In this document: in pieces, positions 46,258 to 55,597 of the stretch
Layout: every line of letters begins with the position of its first letter
Numbering within the stretch: position 1 is the first letter of the stretch
Assembly (NCBI RefSeq): GCF_000170895.1
Contig: NZ_ABCS01000067.1
Location: 1-55,637, forward strand
Length of the DNA stretch: 55,637 nucleotides
DNA from: Plesiocystis pacifica SIR-1
GTDB lineage: Bacteria > Myxococcota_A > Polyangia > Nannocystales > Nannocystaceae
Reading direction: 5' to 3'
Position numbers and translations under genes: made by a program
The notes under the pieces: generated by a model
What the model was told of the DNA's origin: nothing
The model's input: the letters and a program-made list of their open reading frames with translations, nothing else
The model's database searches: none

Positions 46258-49232
46258 CTAAGGGCGCAGGTGTTCGTCGACGTAGGCGACCACCCAGGCG
46301 AAGGGCGCGTTCCAGTTGATCGCCACCTCGTTCGTCGACCACGACTCGACGTGATCCACGAAGCACTTCATCGGCGGGCAGCCGGGCAGGCCGACCTCCT
46401 GGGCGTAGGGGTCCTGCAGATCCGAGTTCGGTCCGCCCGAGATCGCCCCGGGGGGCGGCGGCGGGAAGGCCGGATCGAGCTGGGTCGCCCACGCGCGGTG
46501 GTGCGGGTTCAAGAGCGGGTAGGTGCCGTGGCCAGCGACGTAGGACTGCGAGTTGGGGTTGCGACCCAAAAGGTAGGCCATGCCCTCGAGCATGCCCTCG
46601 AGGAAGGCCTCGTCGCCGGTGAACTCGTGGGCCAGGCCCAAGATGATCATGTTGTTGAGGACCAGCGAGTTGCTGCCCCAAGGGTACTTGGCCGCGCCGC
46701 CCGCGGTCAGCGGGACCGGGTAGCCCTCGACGCCGACGTGGTGCAGTAGCCCCGGGCCGCGGTCACGATCGCCGCGCGGGCCTGCTCGACGCTCTTGGCG
46801 TCGAGTTTGTTGGGCGCCACCGCCAGCGTCAGGTGCCCACGCTGCCGACATGCTGCCAGCTCATCGAGGACTGCGCCCCCCTCCCCCCTTGGCGTTGGGG
46901 CCCTGGACCTTGGCGAGTGCTCCGACTCCTTCACGGCCTTGGCGTACTCGGCCTTGCCCGTGGTCGCGTAGAGCTCGGCGGCCGCCCAGTAGAACTCGTC
47001 CGACAGGGACTTGTCGTCGTAGGGGCCGCCGCCGACGTTGTCGTCGCTGGGCGCGTAGAGCTCGGGCTCGGCCACGGCCGCGGCGTAGGCCCGCTCGGCG
47101 GCGTCGAGGCAGCGCTTGGAGAAGGCCGGGTCGATGCTCTTCCACACCCGCGCGGCCTGGGCGGCCACGGCCGCGAGGTTGAGGCCGGCCGAGGTGCTCG
47201 GGCGGTGCAGGAAGCGGGGCGGGCCGTCGGCGGAGGGGTCCAGGGGCAGGCCCGTCCACGCCTCCTCGTGGAGCTTGTGGTGGGCCAGGCCCGCGTGCGG
47301 CTGACCGGCGGGCACCTGCATGCGCAGCATCCAGTCGATCTCCCAGCGCGCCTCGTCGAGCAAGTCGGGCACGCCGTTGCTGCGCTCGGGGATGCTCAGC
47401 GTCCCGTCGCCCAGGCGCGCGCGGCCCTTGGCGTCCGCCCGCTCCCACAGGTTGAGCAGCGTCCAGGTCGAGATGCCCGCGTTGACGACGTACTTGCCGT
47501 AGTCGCCGGCGTCGTACCAGCCGCCCGAGGCGTCGAGGGTGTAGTCGCAGCCGCTGCCCTCCCGACACGCCGCCTTGGCGTCGCCGGGGTGGCCCGGGCC
47601 CCGCGCCCAGCGCTCGTCGGCGACGTGGGGGAGCTCGAGCGGCGTGCCGCTGCGGTTGTAATAGAAATAGGCCAGGGCGTCGCCGCGCAGGCCCTCGTAG
47701 AGGTCGTCGCCGATCGCAAAAGGCGGGCTGACCTGGTCGCCGAGGGCGAGGGTGTAGCCCGTGCCCGGCTCGGCGAAGCTGGAGAAGTCGACGTGGTGCA
47801 GGAAGTCGCCAGAGGCCGAGTCCTCGCCGCGCACCTTCGACTCGCCCGACTTGGCGACCGAGCCGTCCTCGCGGCGCAGCTCCCAGCTCACCGGCTGCTT
47901 CTCGGCGGTGGCGAACACCGCCAGCTTGCGGCGCTTGGTCGCGTAGCCGATCTGGTTGACGCGGACCTTGGGCGCGCGCTCGGCCAGGGGCGGCAGCGGC
48001 GGGGTGTACTCGGGGTCGGACAGCGAGATCCGGTCAAAGCACACGCGCGAGCCGGACTTGGCAGACGGGCCGCCCAGCTGCAGGCTGAGCTCGGCCAGCC
48101 GCGCGCCGTCTCCCGGCTTCTCGAAGTGGCCGACGAAGCGCTGGTCGCCGGTGCCGACCTCGGCCTGGCTGGCCCAGTAGTCGACGTAGGGCGGCCCCGC
48201 GCTGCCGACCCGCGCGCGCACGGCCGTGGGCTGGCTCGAGCGCGCGACGAAGTCCGAGAGGTAGGCGTGGGCGTCCTCGAGGCGCACGCGGTGGCGCAGC
48301 TGGACGTCCGAGAGGCGCTCGCCCGGGGCGTCGATGTCGACGCAGGCCCGGCCGTCCTCGATCTCGACGCGGGCCGAGGCCTCCGGGCCCAGGGTCAGCA
48401 CCCACGGCGAGAGCGCGCCCGCCTCGAAGCTCGCGTTGCGGATCAGGTCGTGGTCGCCCTCGATGGTCGGCTCGCTGCCGCCGGTGATCGGGGTGAGCTC
48501 GCCGGGCGCGGACTCCCCGGCGCAGCCGACGAAGGCCACGTCGTCGACCCAGATGTCGAAGGCCGCGCCCGGGCCCTGGACCTGGAACTGGAGGCCGTAG
48601 ACCGAGGCCGCGTCGATCATCGCCGGCCGCGGCGCGCCCCAGCCCGGGAGCTGCGCGAGCTCCTCGAACTCGAACACGAAGTGCTGCCACTCCTCGGTCA
48701 GCTCGAGGTCCACGCCGAAGTCGTTGAAGCACTCCGTGCACTCCCCGGCGGCCGGGAAGGTCTTGCTGTCGGGGACCTTGAGGCGGACCTGGCCGCCCGA
48801 TCCCGCGCCGCGCCGCGCGAAGAAGGAGATGCCCTCGTAGCGCGACGCGTCGAAGCCGACCTGGGGGTCGGTGAAGTTGAAGCCCAGCCCCGCGAAGGCC
48901 ATGTCGTCGCTCCCGACGGTGCCGTGCATGCGCGCGGCGTGCTGCGAGCCGTTGGCCCCGCCGAGGCTCATGGTGAACACGCCCCCGTCGGCCCCCGCGG
49001 TCGGCGAGACCTCGGTGTCGCCGCCGCGGAAGGTGTAGATGTAGCCGTTGCGGTTGGCGTGCACGACCACCTGGTGGTCGTTGTTCTCGCCGTCCTCGAT
49101 CACCGCCGAGCGCGTGCAGGTCACCGCCTGCGTCGAGCCTCGGGGCTGGCTCGACGAGTCCGACTCCATCATCGCGCAGGCCGTCCCAAGGACGACCCAG
49201 GCAGACACTCCAACAGGCGCGTAGCGCTTCAT
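46258..49232 (-). CDS. GH9 cellulase with two CBM-like domains, four one-base frameshifts
   Basis: Exported modular enzyme of about 990 residues. After a signal ending LGTACA come a CBM11/30-like domain (about 45-238), a CBM4/9-like domain (262-406), the Ig-like CelD_N domain (VRVNQIGYATKRRKLAVF, 421-505) and GH9. Catalytic Asp574/Asp577 are in GWYDAGDYGKYV, the His motif is NPHHRAW, and the acid Glu is in STNEVAINWNAP. Coding shifts frame at about 46918, 46882, 46837 and 46752, each equal to one lost base, in runs of C or G. Restoring them gives KVQGPNAKGGG-AQSSMSWQHVG-LTLAVAPNKL-HHVGVEGYPVP, a normal GH9. Probably an intact endo- or processive cellulase; real decay cannot be ruled out. Confidence 0.85.
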
Positions 49233-49274
49233 GGTGATCGCGGGGGCAGGGGCGGTTCGAGGGGGCGCGAAGGC

Positions 49275-50081
49275 CTAGTAGAAGCCGATCTCGTCGACCC
49301 AGAAGTCGAAGTCGGTGTCCTTGCCAGCCTTGAACTGGATGCCGACGACGATCGACGAGTCCCAAGCGGCCGGCGAGCCCCAGCCCTCTTGGTTCAGCTC
49401 GTCGAAGGGCAGGGTGAACTGCTGCCACTCGTCCGTGAGCAGCAGGACCTTGCCGTGGGGGTCGCAGTCGAGCTCACAGGTGCCGCCCTCCTCGGGGGGG
49501 ATGGTCGACGAGAGCTGGACCGAGGCGCGGATCTGGGAGTTGCCCTTGGCCATCAGCACGATGCCGGTGTACGAGGAGGAGTCGTAGGGCATCTTGACGC
49601 CGTTGGTCATGCCCTCCGGGTCGCCGGCGTTGTTGAGGTCGATGCCGATGCCCGCGCCCCACTCGGCGAAGCCGCTGCCGGTGGTGTGCATGGCCATGCT
49701 GGTCCCGGCCGCGCCGCCCATCTCGGGGGCGACCGCGTCCTCGGCGGGGCTCTGCGTCGACCCCTCGCTGGCGTCGTTGAAGGTGTACCAGTAGCCCTGA
49801 CGACCGCCGTTGGGGATCAGCGCGTTGTCGCCGTCCTCGAAGTTGTCGATCATGTTGTCGGGCTCGATCGGGATGCCACCATCTCCGCTGTCGGTGGAGT
49901 CGGAGTCGCCGTCCGTGCTGCCGTCGGTGTCCTCGCCGGACTCGCCCATGGTGTCGCCGTCCTCACCTTCGTCCGCGTCGGCGTTTTCGGTGGTGTAGCC
50001 GCTGCCGGCCCCGTCGTCGCCGCCGCAGGCGACGAACAGCGAGAGGGTGGCGCATGACACGAGTAGGGTCTTGATTCGCAT
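49275..50081 (-). CDS. CBM11/30-like carbohydrate-binding lipoprotein
   Basis: A 268-residue lipoprotein: LSLFVACGGDD lipobox, an acidic stalk of Asp, Gly, Ser and Thr, then one CBM-like domain (about 90-268). IDNFEDGDNALIPNGGRQG, YWYTFNDAS, SSYTGIVLMAKGNSQIRAS and FDFWVDEIGFY are homologous to residues 45-235 of the GH9 enzyme next to it. It has no catalytic domain, so a cell-surface cellulose- or glucan-binding protein is likely. GGAG 8 bases before ATG 50081 supports this start. It is in the operon between GH5 and GH9. Confidence 0.84.
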   Translation of the reverse strand: MRIKTLLVSCATLSLFVACGGDDGAGSGYTTENADADEGEDGDTMGESGEDTDGSTDGDSDSTDSGDGGIPIEPDNMIDNFEDGDNALIPNGGRQGYWYTFNDASEGSTQSPAEDAVAPEMGGAAGTSMAMHTTGSGFAEWGAGIGIDLNNAGDPEGMTNGVKMPYDSSSYTGIVLMAKGNSQIRASVQLSSTIPPEEGGTCELDCDPHGKVLLLTDEWQQFTLPFDELNQEGWGSPAAWDSSIVVGIQFKAGKDTDFDFWVDEIGFY

Positions 50082-50099
50082 GGTTGATTCTCCGTCCAT

Positions 50100-51251
50100 T
50101 TAGTTGGCCTCGAGGGCCGTCTTGACAATTTGCCCGGTCGCAGAGGGGGCGCCGGACCAGGCGTCGATGAGGGCCGGGAAGTCGCAACCTCCCGGGTACC
50201 AGGCCCACGCAGACCAGGACATTCCTCGCTGCTCTGCGTAGTCGATGAGTTGTTGGGAGTAGTTCGGGTTGCAGTCGAAGCTGCCGAACTCCGTCACGAT
50301 GATCGGATCGCTCTCGCCCAGGAAGCCCCAGTCGGCCTCCCACGCAGCGGGCTGCTTGGTGGGGAAGTCGTAGGGGTGCGCGGCGTAGGTGATGTTGTAG
50401 CCCTCGACGCGGTGGTTGGGCACGCCCGAGAGGTCGTAGGCGTAGTCGAGGCCGCCGATGAGCACGAGGTTGTGGGCCCCGGTCGCGCGGACCGTGTCGT
50501 AGAGCTCCTGCATGCCCACGACCTGGAAGCCGTCGCCCGAGTCGCCGCCGTGCAGCCACACGAACCAGGCCACGTCGTGGGGCTCGTTGTAGAGCTCGAA
50601 GAGCACGCGCCCGTCGTCCTTGTAGCGGTCGGCGACGCTGTGCCAAAAGGCCCGGGAGTTCTCGTCGGCCATGCGCTGCTGGCCGGGGACCACGGAGAAG
50701 TCGCCGCGGTCCGACCAGTGCAGGTCGAGGATGACGTCCATGCCGGCGTCCTCGCACCACTGGATCACCTGGTCGACGCGCTGGCGGTAGCTCGGGTCGT
50801 AGACCACCGAGCCCTCGAGCCAAAAGCCCTGGTTGATGGCGACGCGGACCACGTTGGCGTTCCAGCCGGCGATGAGCTGGATGTCCTCCGCGGACAGGCC
50901 CTCGCCGTTGGGGTCCCACTCGAGCGAGGGCCGGTCGACGCCGCGGAACACGTGCACGTTGCCCTCGGCGTCGTAGATCTGGTTGCCGAGGACATAGTAG
51001 CCGTTGGGGGCGATGGGCGGCGGCTCGCTGCTGGTGGTCGAGGCCTCGCCGCTGGAGCTCTCCTCGCCCCCGCCGCTGCTCGACTCGCCCGCGTCGTCGT
51101 CGCTGGTGTTGCCGTCGCCGCCCTCGTCGATGGTGGCGGCCTCGTCCATCTCGCCCACGGGCTCGTACTTGGAGCAGGCCGAGGTCGAGGCCACGAGCGC
51201 CGACAGCGCAAACGCCCCGCTTCCAAGCCCCGCTAGACGACCCGGCTTCAT
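50100..51251 (-). CDS. GH5 cellulase (endoglucanase) lipoprotein
   Basis: A 383-residue exported protein: VASTSAC lipobox (Cys26), an acidic Ser/Gly/Glu stalk to about 78, then a GH5 (beta/alpha)8 barrel. Acid/base Glu223 is in LFELYNEPHD and nucleophile Glu321 in PIIVTEFGSFD. The family Arg is in VFRGVDRP/NVVRVAIN and the His in DLHWSD and YAAHPYDF. All essential positions appear present, so it should hydrolyse beta-1,4-glucan. The start ATG at 51251 immediately precedes the signal peptide; the longer ORF to 51326 is rejected. It lies 71 bases after the GH1 stop. Confidence 0.92.
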   Translation of the reverse strand: MKPGRLAGLGSGAFALSALVASTSACSKYEPVGEMDEAATIDEGGDGNTSDDDAGESSSGGGEESSSGEASTTSSEPPPIAPNGYYVLGNQIYDAEGNVHVFRGVDRPSLEWDPNGEGLSAEDIQLIAGWNANVVRVAINQGFWLEGSVVYDPSYRQRVDQVIQWCEDAGMDVILDLHWSDRGDFSVVPGQQRMADENSRAFWHSVADRYKDDGRVLFELYNEPHDVAWFVWLHGGDSGDGFQVVGMQELYDTVRATGAHNLVLIGGLDYAYDLSGVPNHRVEGYNITYAAHPYDFPTKQPAAWEADWGFLGESDPIIVTEFGSFDCNPNYSQQLIDYAEQRGMSWSAWAWYPGGCDFPALIDAWSGAPSATGQIVKTALEAN

Positions 51252-51322
51252 ACCTGGGCCTGTGGTGTGGGGCCGGTCCAAATGGATGAAGCTTTGTCGC
51301 GCGGCGATCGACCTGGCGGCTT

Positions 51323-52708
51323 TCACGCGGGCGTCTCGTCCACAGGAACAGCGTTATCCGCGAACACCTTGGCCAGGAACTCGGCGCTCGCCTTGGGCGT
51401 CCGGGCCTGCGTCTCGTAGTCGACGTGGACGATCCCGAAGCGCTGGCCGTAGCCTCGCTCCCACTCGTAATTGTCCATCAACGACCAGGCAAAGTAGCCC
51501 GCCAGGGGCGCCCCGTCGGCGATGGCCCGATGGGCAGCGCGGAGGTGATCTCGGAAGTAGGCCACGCGCCGCGCGTCGGGGACTTGGCCGTCGGCGTCGG
51601 GGCCCGTGGAGTAGCTGCAGCCGTTCTCCGTGACGTACATCTTGCGCGGCCCGTAGTGCAGGTAGACGCGCATGAGGGTCTGGTAGAGGCCGTTCGGGTA
51701 GACCTCCCAGCCCATCTCCGTCCACTCCTCCTTGGGCGCGAGCGAGCGGATCACCGGATCGTTCTGCGCCTCCGGGATCTTCTCGCTGCGGATGATCATC
51801 CGGTTGTAGTAGTTGACGCCGAGGAAGTCGGCCGGCGCCGCGATGGCCTCGAGGTCGCCCGGCTGGACCATGGTCATGCCCTCGGCCGGCAAAAAGCCCC
51901 CCGCGATGTAGTCGCGGACCATGTCCTCGGGGTAGCCGCGGCCGTGCACGGGGTCGAGGAACCAGCGGTTGAAGTGGCCGTCCGAGTGGCGCCAGGCGTC
52001 GTGGTCGGCGGCGCTGTCCGAGGCGGGCTCCATGGGCTGGAGGTTCAAGGTGATGCCCGCGCGGGCGCCCGGGCAGTGCTCGCGGATCACCGGCATGGCC
52101 CAGCCGTGGGAGAGCAGCAGGTGGTGGCTGGCGACGATCGCCCGCGCCTTGTCGACGACCCCCGGCGCGTGCACGCCCATCTCGTAGCCGAGCATGCTCG
52201 CGCACCACGGCTCGTTGTGGGTGATCCAGTCCGTGACCCGGTCGCCCAGGTGACGGACCACGGCCTCGGCGTAGTCGACGAAGGCCTTGGCGGTCTCGCG
52301 CTTGGACCAGCCGCCCTCGTCCTCGAGGACCTGGGGCAGATCCCAGTGATAGAGCGTCGCAAAGGGCTTGATCCCGGCCTCGAGCAGGGTGTCGACCAGG
52401 CGCGAGTAGAAGTCGAGGCCCTTTTGATTGACCGCCCCGCGGCCCGCCGGGACCACCCGCGGCCAGGCGATGGAGAAGCGATAGGCCGGGACGTTGAGCG
52501 ACTTCATCAGCGCCACGTCCTCGACGTAGCGGTGGTAGTGGTCGCAGGCGACCGCGCCGCTGCTGCCGTCGATGACCTTGCCTGGGGTTGCCGCGAAGCG
52601 GTCCCAGATCGACTCGCCGCGGCCGTCCTCCTGGGCCGCGCCCTCGATCTGGTAGCAGGAGGTCGCAACCCCCCACACGAAGTCCTCGGGAAAAGCGTGA
52701 TCGGTCAT
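51323..52708 (-). CDS. GH1 beta-glucosidase, cytosolic
   Basis: A 461-residue retaining beta-glucosidase. It has FPEDFVWGVATSCYQIEGA at the start, acid/base Glu166 in THNEPW, nucleophile Glu361 in YVTENG, and the C-terminal WSLMDNYEWERGYGQRFG that shapes the glucose site. Standard length and no signal peptide, so it acts inside the cell on imported cellobiose or cellodextrins. Its ATG overlaps the stop of the MFS gene (ATGA at 52708-52705), implying coupled expression with its transporter. Confidence 0.95.
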   Translation of the reverse strand: MTDHAFPEDFVWGVATSCYQIEGAAQEDGRGESIWDRFAATPGKVIDGSSGAVACDHYHRYVEDVALMKSLNVPAYRFSIAWPRVVPAGRGAVNQKGLDFYSRLVDTLLEAGIKPFATLYHWDLPQVLEDEGGWSKRETAKAFVDYAEAVVRHLGDRVTDWITHNEPWCASMLGYEMGVHAPGVVDKARAIVASHHLLLSHGWAMPVIREHCPGARAGITLNLQPMEPASDSAADHDAWRHSDGHFNRWFLDPVHGRGYPEDMVRDYIAGGFLPAEGMTMVQPGDLEAIAAPADFLGVNYYNRMIIRSEKIPEAQNDPVIRSLAPKEEWTEMGWEVYPNGLYQTLMRVYLHYGPRKMYVTENGCSYSTGPDADGQVPDARRVAYFRDHLRAAHRAIADGAPLAGYFAWSLMDNYEWERGYGQRFGIVHVDYETQARTPKASAEFLAKVFADNAVPVDETPA

Positions 52709-54069
52709 GGATCTGGTTTTGCTGTCTTGGGTGGGCCGGCGCCGGGTGGGGGCGCAGGCGCGTCGTCGCCCGCGAGCTCGTGGGTGGCGTCGGGGCGTCG
52801 GGGGAAAGGAGCGAGCTTCGCCGCGACGAGCGAGGGGATGGTCGCGACGATGACGAAGATGAAGTAGGCCCGGTAGCCCATCCAGTCCGCCAACGGACCG
52901 CTGGCCATCTGCGTCGGGATCAGCACCAGGTTCATCAGCGCCGTACAAAACGCATAGTGCGTCATGTGGTAACGGCCCGGGCTGATCTGCTGCATCATGT
53001 ACAGCATGTTGCCGACGAAGCCGAAGCTGTAGCCGAACTTCTCGATGGTCACCAGCATGCCGATGGTGGTCATCGACAGCGGCGCGTCCGGGGTCACGGC
53101 CCAGCTCAGGTAGACGTAGCAGAGGTTGGGGACGTTGAGGCACAGGGCCAGGAAGAACAAGCTCTTCTTGAGGCCGTGGCGCGACACGAACACCCCGCCG
53201 AGCAAGCCGCCCACGATGCTCGCCGCCGTGCTGATGGTCCCGTCGATGACGCCCTTTTGGACCAGGGTCATGCCCAGCCCGCCGTCCGCCAGGGGCGCCT
53301 GCAAGAACAGCGGGGCCTCGACCAGCAGCAGGCCCTCGGCGCTGCGGAACAGGAAGACGAAGGCCAGCATCCCCCAGATCTTCTCCTTGGAGAAGAAGTC
53401 CTTGACCGTGTCGACGAAGGTCTCGACGACCTCGTCCGTGGTCTCGGCGGTCGAGGTCTTCGACCCTGGCGGGAGCATGACCCAGTGGTAGAGGGCCAGG
53501 GCGGCCATGGTCGCGGCGCTCAGGCCAATGGCCACGCCCCACGCGGCCTTGGGCGTGTAGTTCGACTCCTTGAGCGTGCCCGCGACCCAGACCACGCCCG
53601 CGGTCGCGAAGATCCGGCCCACGTTCCAGGCCATGCCCTGCACGCCGATCCACGCGGCCTGTTTTTCCTCGTCGAGGGAGGTGATGTAGATGCCGTCGAC
53701 GCAGATGTCCTGGGTGGCGGAGGCGAAGGCCAGCACCCACAAGATCGCGATGATCGCCTGGAAGTAGTTGGGCAGCGGCAGGGCGAGGGCGACCAGGCCG
53801 AGCAGCACGGCCATCGCAAGCTCCATGGTCAGCACGAAGAAGCGCTTGGTCCGGAACATGTCCAGGAAGGCCGCCCAAAAGGGCTTGAGCGACCACGCCA
53901 GGCCGATGCTCGCCAGCGCCACGGTGATGTCGCCGTCGGCGTGGCCGAGATCCTTGAACAGGGTCCCGGCGACCCAGATGACCATGGCGAAGGGGATGCC
54001 CTCGGCGAGGTAGGCGGTCGGCACCCACCCGAGGGGATGCTTCGCGCCCCGAGCTACATCGGAAGGCAC
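52705..54069 (-). CDS. AmpG-like MFS transporter, candidate cello-oligosaccharide importer
   Basis: A 454-residue membrane protein with about 12 hydrophobic segments and a central cytosolic loop. WVPTAYLAEGIPFAMVIWV, ATQDICVDGIYI and the segment order resemble the PAT/AmpG branch of the major facilitator superfamily, which includes muropeptide permeases. The C-terminus is a Pro/Ala-rich cytosolic tail. Coupling to a cytosolic GH1 enzyme points to cellobiose or another beta-glucoside as cargo; recycled muropeptides are the alternative. The GTG at 54069 is the only start that keeps the first helix. Confidence 0.85.
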   Translation of the reverse strand: MPSDVARGAKHPLGWVPTAYLAEGIPFAMVIWVAGTLFKDLGHADGDITVALASIGLAWSLKPFWAAFLDMFRTKRFFVLTMELAMAVLLGLVALALPLPNYFQAIIAILWVLAFASATQDICVDGIYITSLDEEKQAAWIGVQGMAWNVGRIFATAGVVWVAGTLKESNYTPKAAWGVAIGLSAATMAALALYHWVMLPPGSKTSTAETTDEVVETFVDTVKDFFSKEKIWGMLAFVFLFRSAEGLLLVEAPLFLQAPLADGGLGMTLVQKGVIDGTISTAASIVGGLLGGVFVSRHGLKKSLFFLALCLNVPNLCYVYLSWAVTPDAPLSMTTIGMLVTIEKFGYSFGFVGNMLYMMQQISPGRYHMTHYAFCTALMNLVLIPTQMASGPLADWMGYRAYFIFVIVATIPSLVAAKLAPFPRRPDATHELAGDDAPAPPPGAGPPKTAKPDP

Positions 54070-54137
54070 GAAAGGGCGGTGGTCACCAGAGGGCGCGCAT
54101 GGATGAAAATTCCTGAAATTCCCAAACGCGCGCTGTG

Positions 54138-54158
54138 CAAAAACGAACGCAGCTGCGT
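54138..54158 (-). terminator. Weak terminator-like palindrome at the end of the WYL gene
   Basis: The palindrome ACGCAGCTGCGT (54147-54158) ends within the WYL stop codon and is followed on the minus strand by TCGTTTTTGC. The hairpin can form only four pairs with a 4-base loop, so termination would be weak. It may only separate the regulator from the MFS gene. Confidence 0.35.
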
Positions 54159-54838
54159 CAGCACTTGCGCATCGCGGCCCTGTAGTCTTCGAGGGTCACC
54201 GGGGAGGCGTGCTCGAATTGTGCGTCGAGGAGCGCCATGCGCTCGACTCGGTCCAGACGAAAGTTGCGAAAGTCCTCGCGGAGCTCGCACCACGCCCCCA
54301 GGCTCCAGCTCGGGCCCCAAAAGTAGAGGCCCAGCGGTCGGACGATCCGCTCGCTCGTGGCCCCGGCCTCGGCGACGTAGCTGAACTCGAGCTTGCGCCG
54401 CTCATGCACGCCGCGGCGGGCCACGGCCAGGTGGGCCCGGACCTCGTCGGTCACGCGGAAGGACATCGAAAACAGCGCGGTCTCGTCGATGATCCCGCGC
54501 TGCTCCTCGGGCAGCACCGCCGTGGTCTTGTCGAGCACCCGCCGAGCGGCCCCGCGCAGCTCGTCGTCGCCCCAGGTCTCGACCATCCGCGCCCCGAGCA
54601 CGAGGGCCTGAATCTCGTCGACGCTGAACATCATCGGGGGCAGCTCGAAGCTCTTGGCCAGGCGATAGCCGACCCCGGCCTCGCCCTCGATGGGCACGCC
54701 GGAGCCGGCGAGATCGCGGATGTCGCGATAGATGGTCCGCTCGCTGACCTCGAGGCGCTCGGCGAGCCAGGCCGCGGTCGCCATGCGACGGCCGCGGAGC
54801 AGCGAGACGATCTGAAACAAGCGATCCGCGCGGCGCAT
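54158..54838 (-). CDS. HTH-WYL transcriptional regulator (YafY-like)
   Basis: A 226-residue regulator with an N-terminal winged helix-turn-helix (ADRLFQIVSLLRGRRMATAA, LEVSERTIYRDIRDLAGSGV, 1-60) and a WYL domain (about 135-205) in which RIVRPLGLYFWGPSWSLGAW is the ligand-binding core. WYL regulators respond to small ligands or nucleic acid. It lies 88 bases upstream of the MFS-GH1 pair on the same strand and could control it. The ATG at 54838 is preferred to an upstream TTG. Confidence 0.88.
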   Translation of the reverse strand: MRRADRLFQIVSLLRGRRMATAAWLAERLEVSERTIYRDIRDLAGSGVPIEGEAGVGYRLAKSFELPPMMFSVDEIQALVLGARMVETWGDDELRGAARRVLDKTTAVLPEEQRGIIDETALFSMSFRVTDEVRAHLAVARRGVHERRKLEFSYVAEAGATSERIVRPLGLYFWGPSWSLGAWCELREDFRNFRLDRVERMALLDAQFEHASPVTLEDYRAAMRKC

Positions 54839-54878
54839 GGTCGTCGCCAAGCTACCACCGCGCGGACCGACTCACGCC

Positions 54879-55292
54879 TCAGACCGCCGGAGCCATGGCC
54901 GGCGCAGCCGCGACGTGGAAAAAGTCGAGCAGCAGCCCGTTGGGATCGGCGATGAAGAAGCTCTGCCACCCCCACGGCTTGCGGCTCGGCTCGGTCAGCG
55001 GCGCCAAGCCCTTGGCCTTCAGCGCCTCGTGGTGCGCGTCGGCGTCGGCCACCGGCACCGAGACGATCAGGCCCTTGCCCGCGAAGGCCTGACGCAGGGG
55101 CGGCGGCTCCCCCGGCGCCATGAAGCCCAGCTCGGGGCCCTCGGCGTCGGCGCTGCGCACCTGCAGGTAGCCGTCCATGTCGTAGACGGCCGTCCAGCCC
55201 AGCCGATCGACGTAGAAGGCCTTGGTCTCGGCGAGGGCGTCGGTGATGAGCAGGGGGAGGAGCTTGTTGGGGTTGGTGAGTGCGTCGTTCAT
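54879..55292 (-). CDS. Glyoxalase/bleomycin resistance fold (VOC) protein
   Basis: A 137-residue VOC protein. Two beta-alpha-beta-beta-beta modules are seen: LLITDALAETKAFYVDRLGW with YLQVRSADAEGPELGF, and LIVSVPVADADAHHEALKAK with SFFIADPNGLLLDFF. The final Asp/Glu metal-ligand position reads Asp in LLDFFH rather than the usual Glu. Substrate unknown. The ATG at 55292 is used, because the ORF upstream of it is tandem-repeat sequence. It ends 40 bases before the WYL regulator. Confidence 0.84.
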   Translation of the reverse strand: MNDALTNPNKLLPLLITDALAETKAFYVDRLGWTAVYDMDGYLQVRSADAEGPELGFMAPGEPPPLRQAFAGKGLIVSVPVADADAHHEALKAKGLAPLTEPSRKPWGWQSFFIADPNGLLLDFFHVAAAPAMAPAV

Positions 55293-55318
55293 GACGCCCT
55301 CGGTATGCGCTGGGGCTC

Positions 55319-55379
55319 CTGACAGCGTGGTGTCAGCAGCCTCGTCTTTGGGTTGGGTCTCCTGACAGCGTGGTGTCAG
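55319..55379. repeat. Duplicated CTGACAGCGTGGTGTCAG hairpin
   Basis: The 18-base palindrome-like sequence CTGACAGCGTGGTGTCAG occurs at 55319-55336 and again at 55362-55379, with the flanking CTCCTGAC also shared. Each copy can form a CTGACA/TGTCAG stem. They lie just upstream of the VOC gene start and could be paired operator sites for a regulator, or part of the repeat region that follows. Confidence 0.7.
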
Positions 55380-55390
55380 GAGGCCTGAAG

Positions 55391-55597
55391 GCATCGGCTG
55401 CAGCAGTTGGCATCGATCCCAGGCTTCGGCAGACGGCGGGCACGGGCCGGGAGGGTCGGCTCCCCCGCTGTCGCCTACAGAGGCATCGGCTGCAGCAGTT
55501 GGCAACGAGTTCTGGCTTCGGCGGACGGCGGGCACGGGCCGGGAGGGTCGGATCCCCCGCTGTCGCCTACGGGCATCGGCTGCAGCAATTTTCAACG
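55391..55597. repeat. Tandem repeat of about 90 bases, two and a fraction copies
   Basis: A unit starting GCATCGGCTGCAGCAGTTGG is repeated at 55391-55482 (92 bases) and 55483-55572 (90 bases), with a partial third copy at 55573-55597. Copies differ by a few substitutions and small indels. The stretch 55293-55637 has no supported gene; the minus-strand ORF through it is an effect of the repeat. Confidence 0.85.

Noticed and set aside
46833..50057. Very long plus-strand ORF of 1074 codons, and similar ones at 1730-3760, 12907-15207, 18088-20520, 22350-25415 and 35562-39635
   Set aside because: They are antisense or alternate-frame shadows of well-supported genes, with low-complexity Arg/Ala/Val/Gly composition caused by GC-rich codons.
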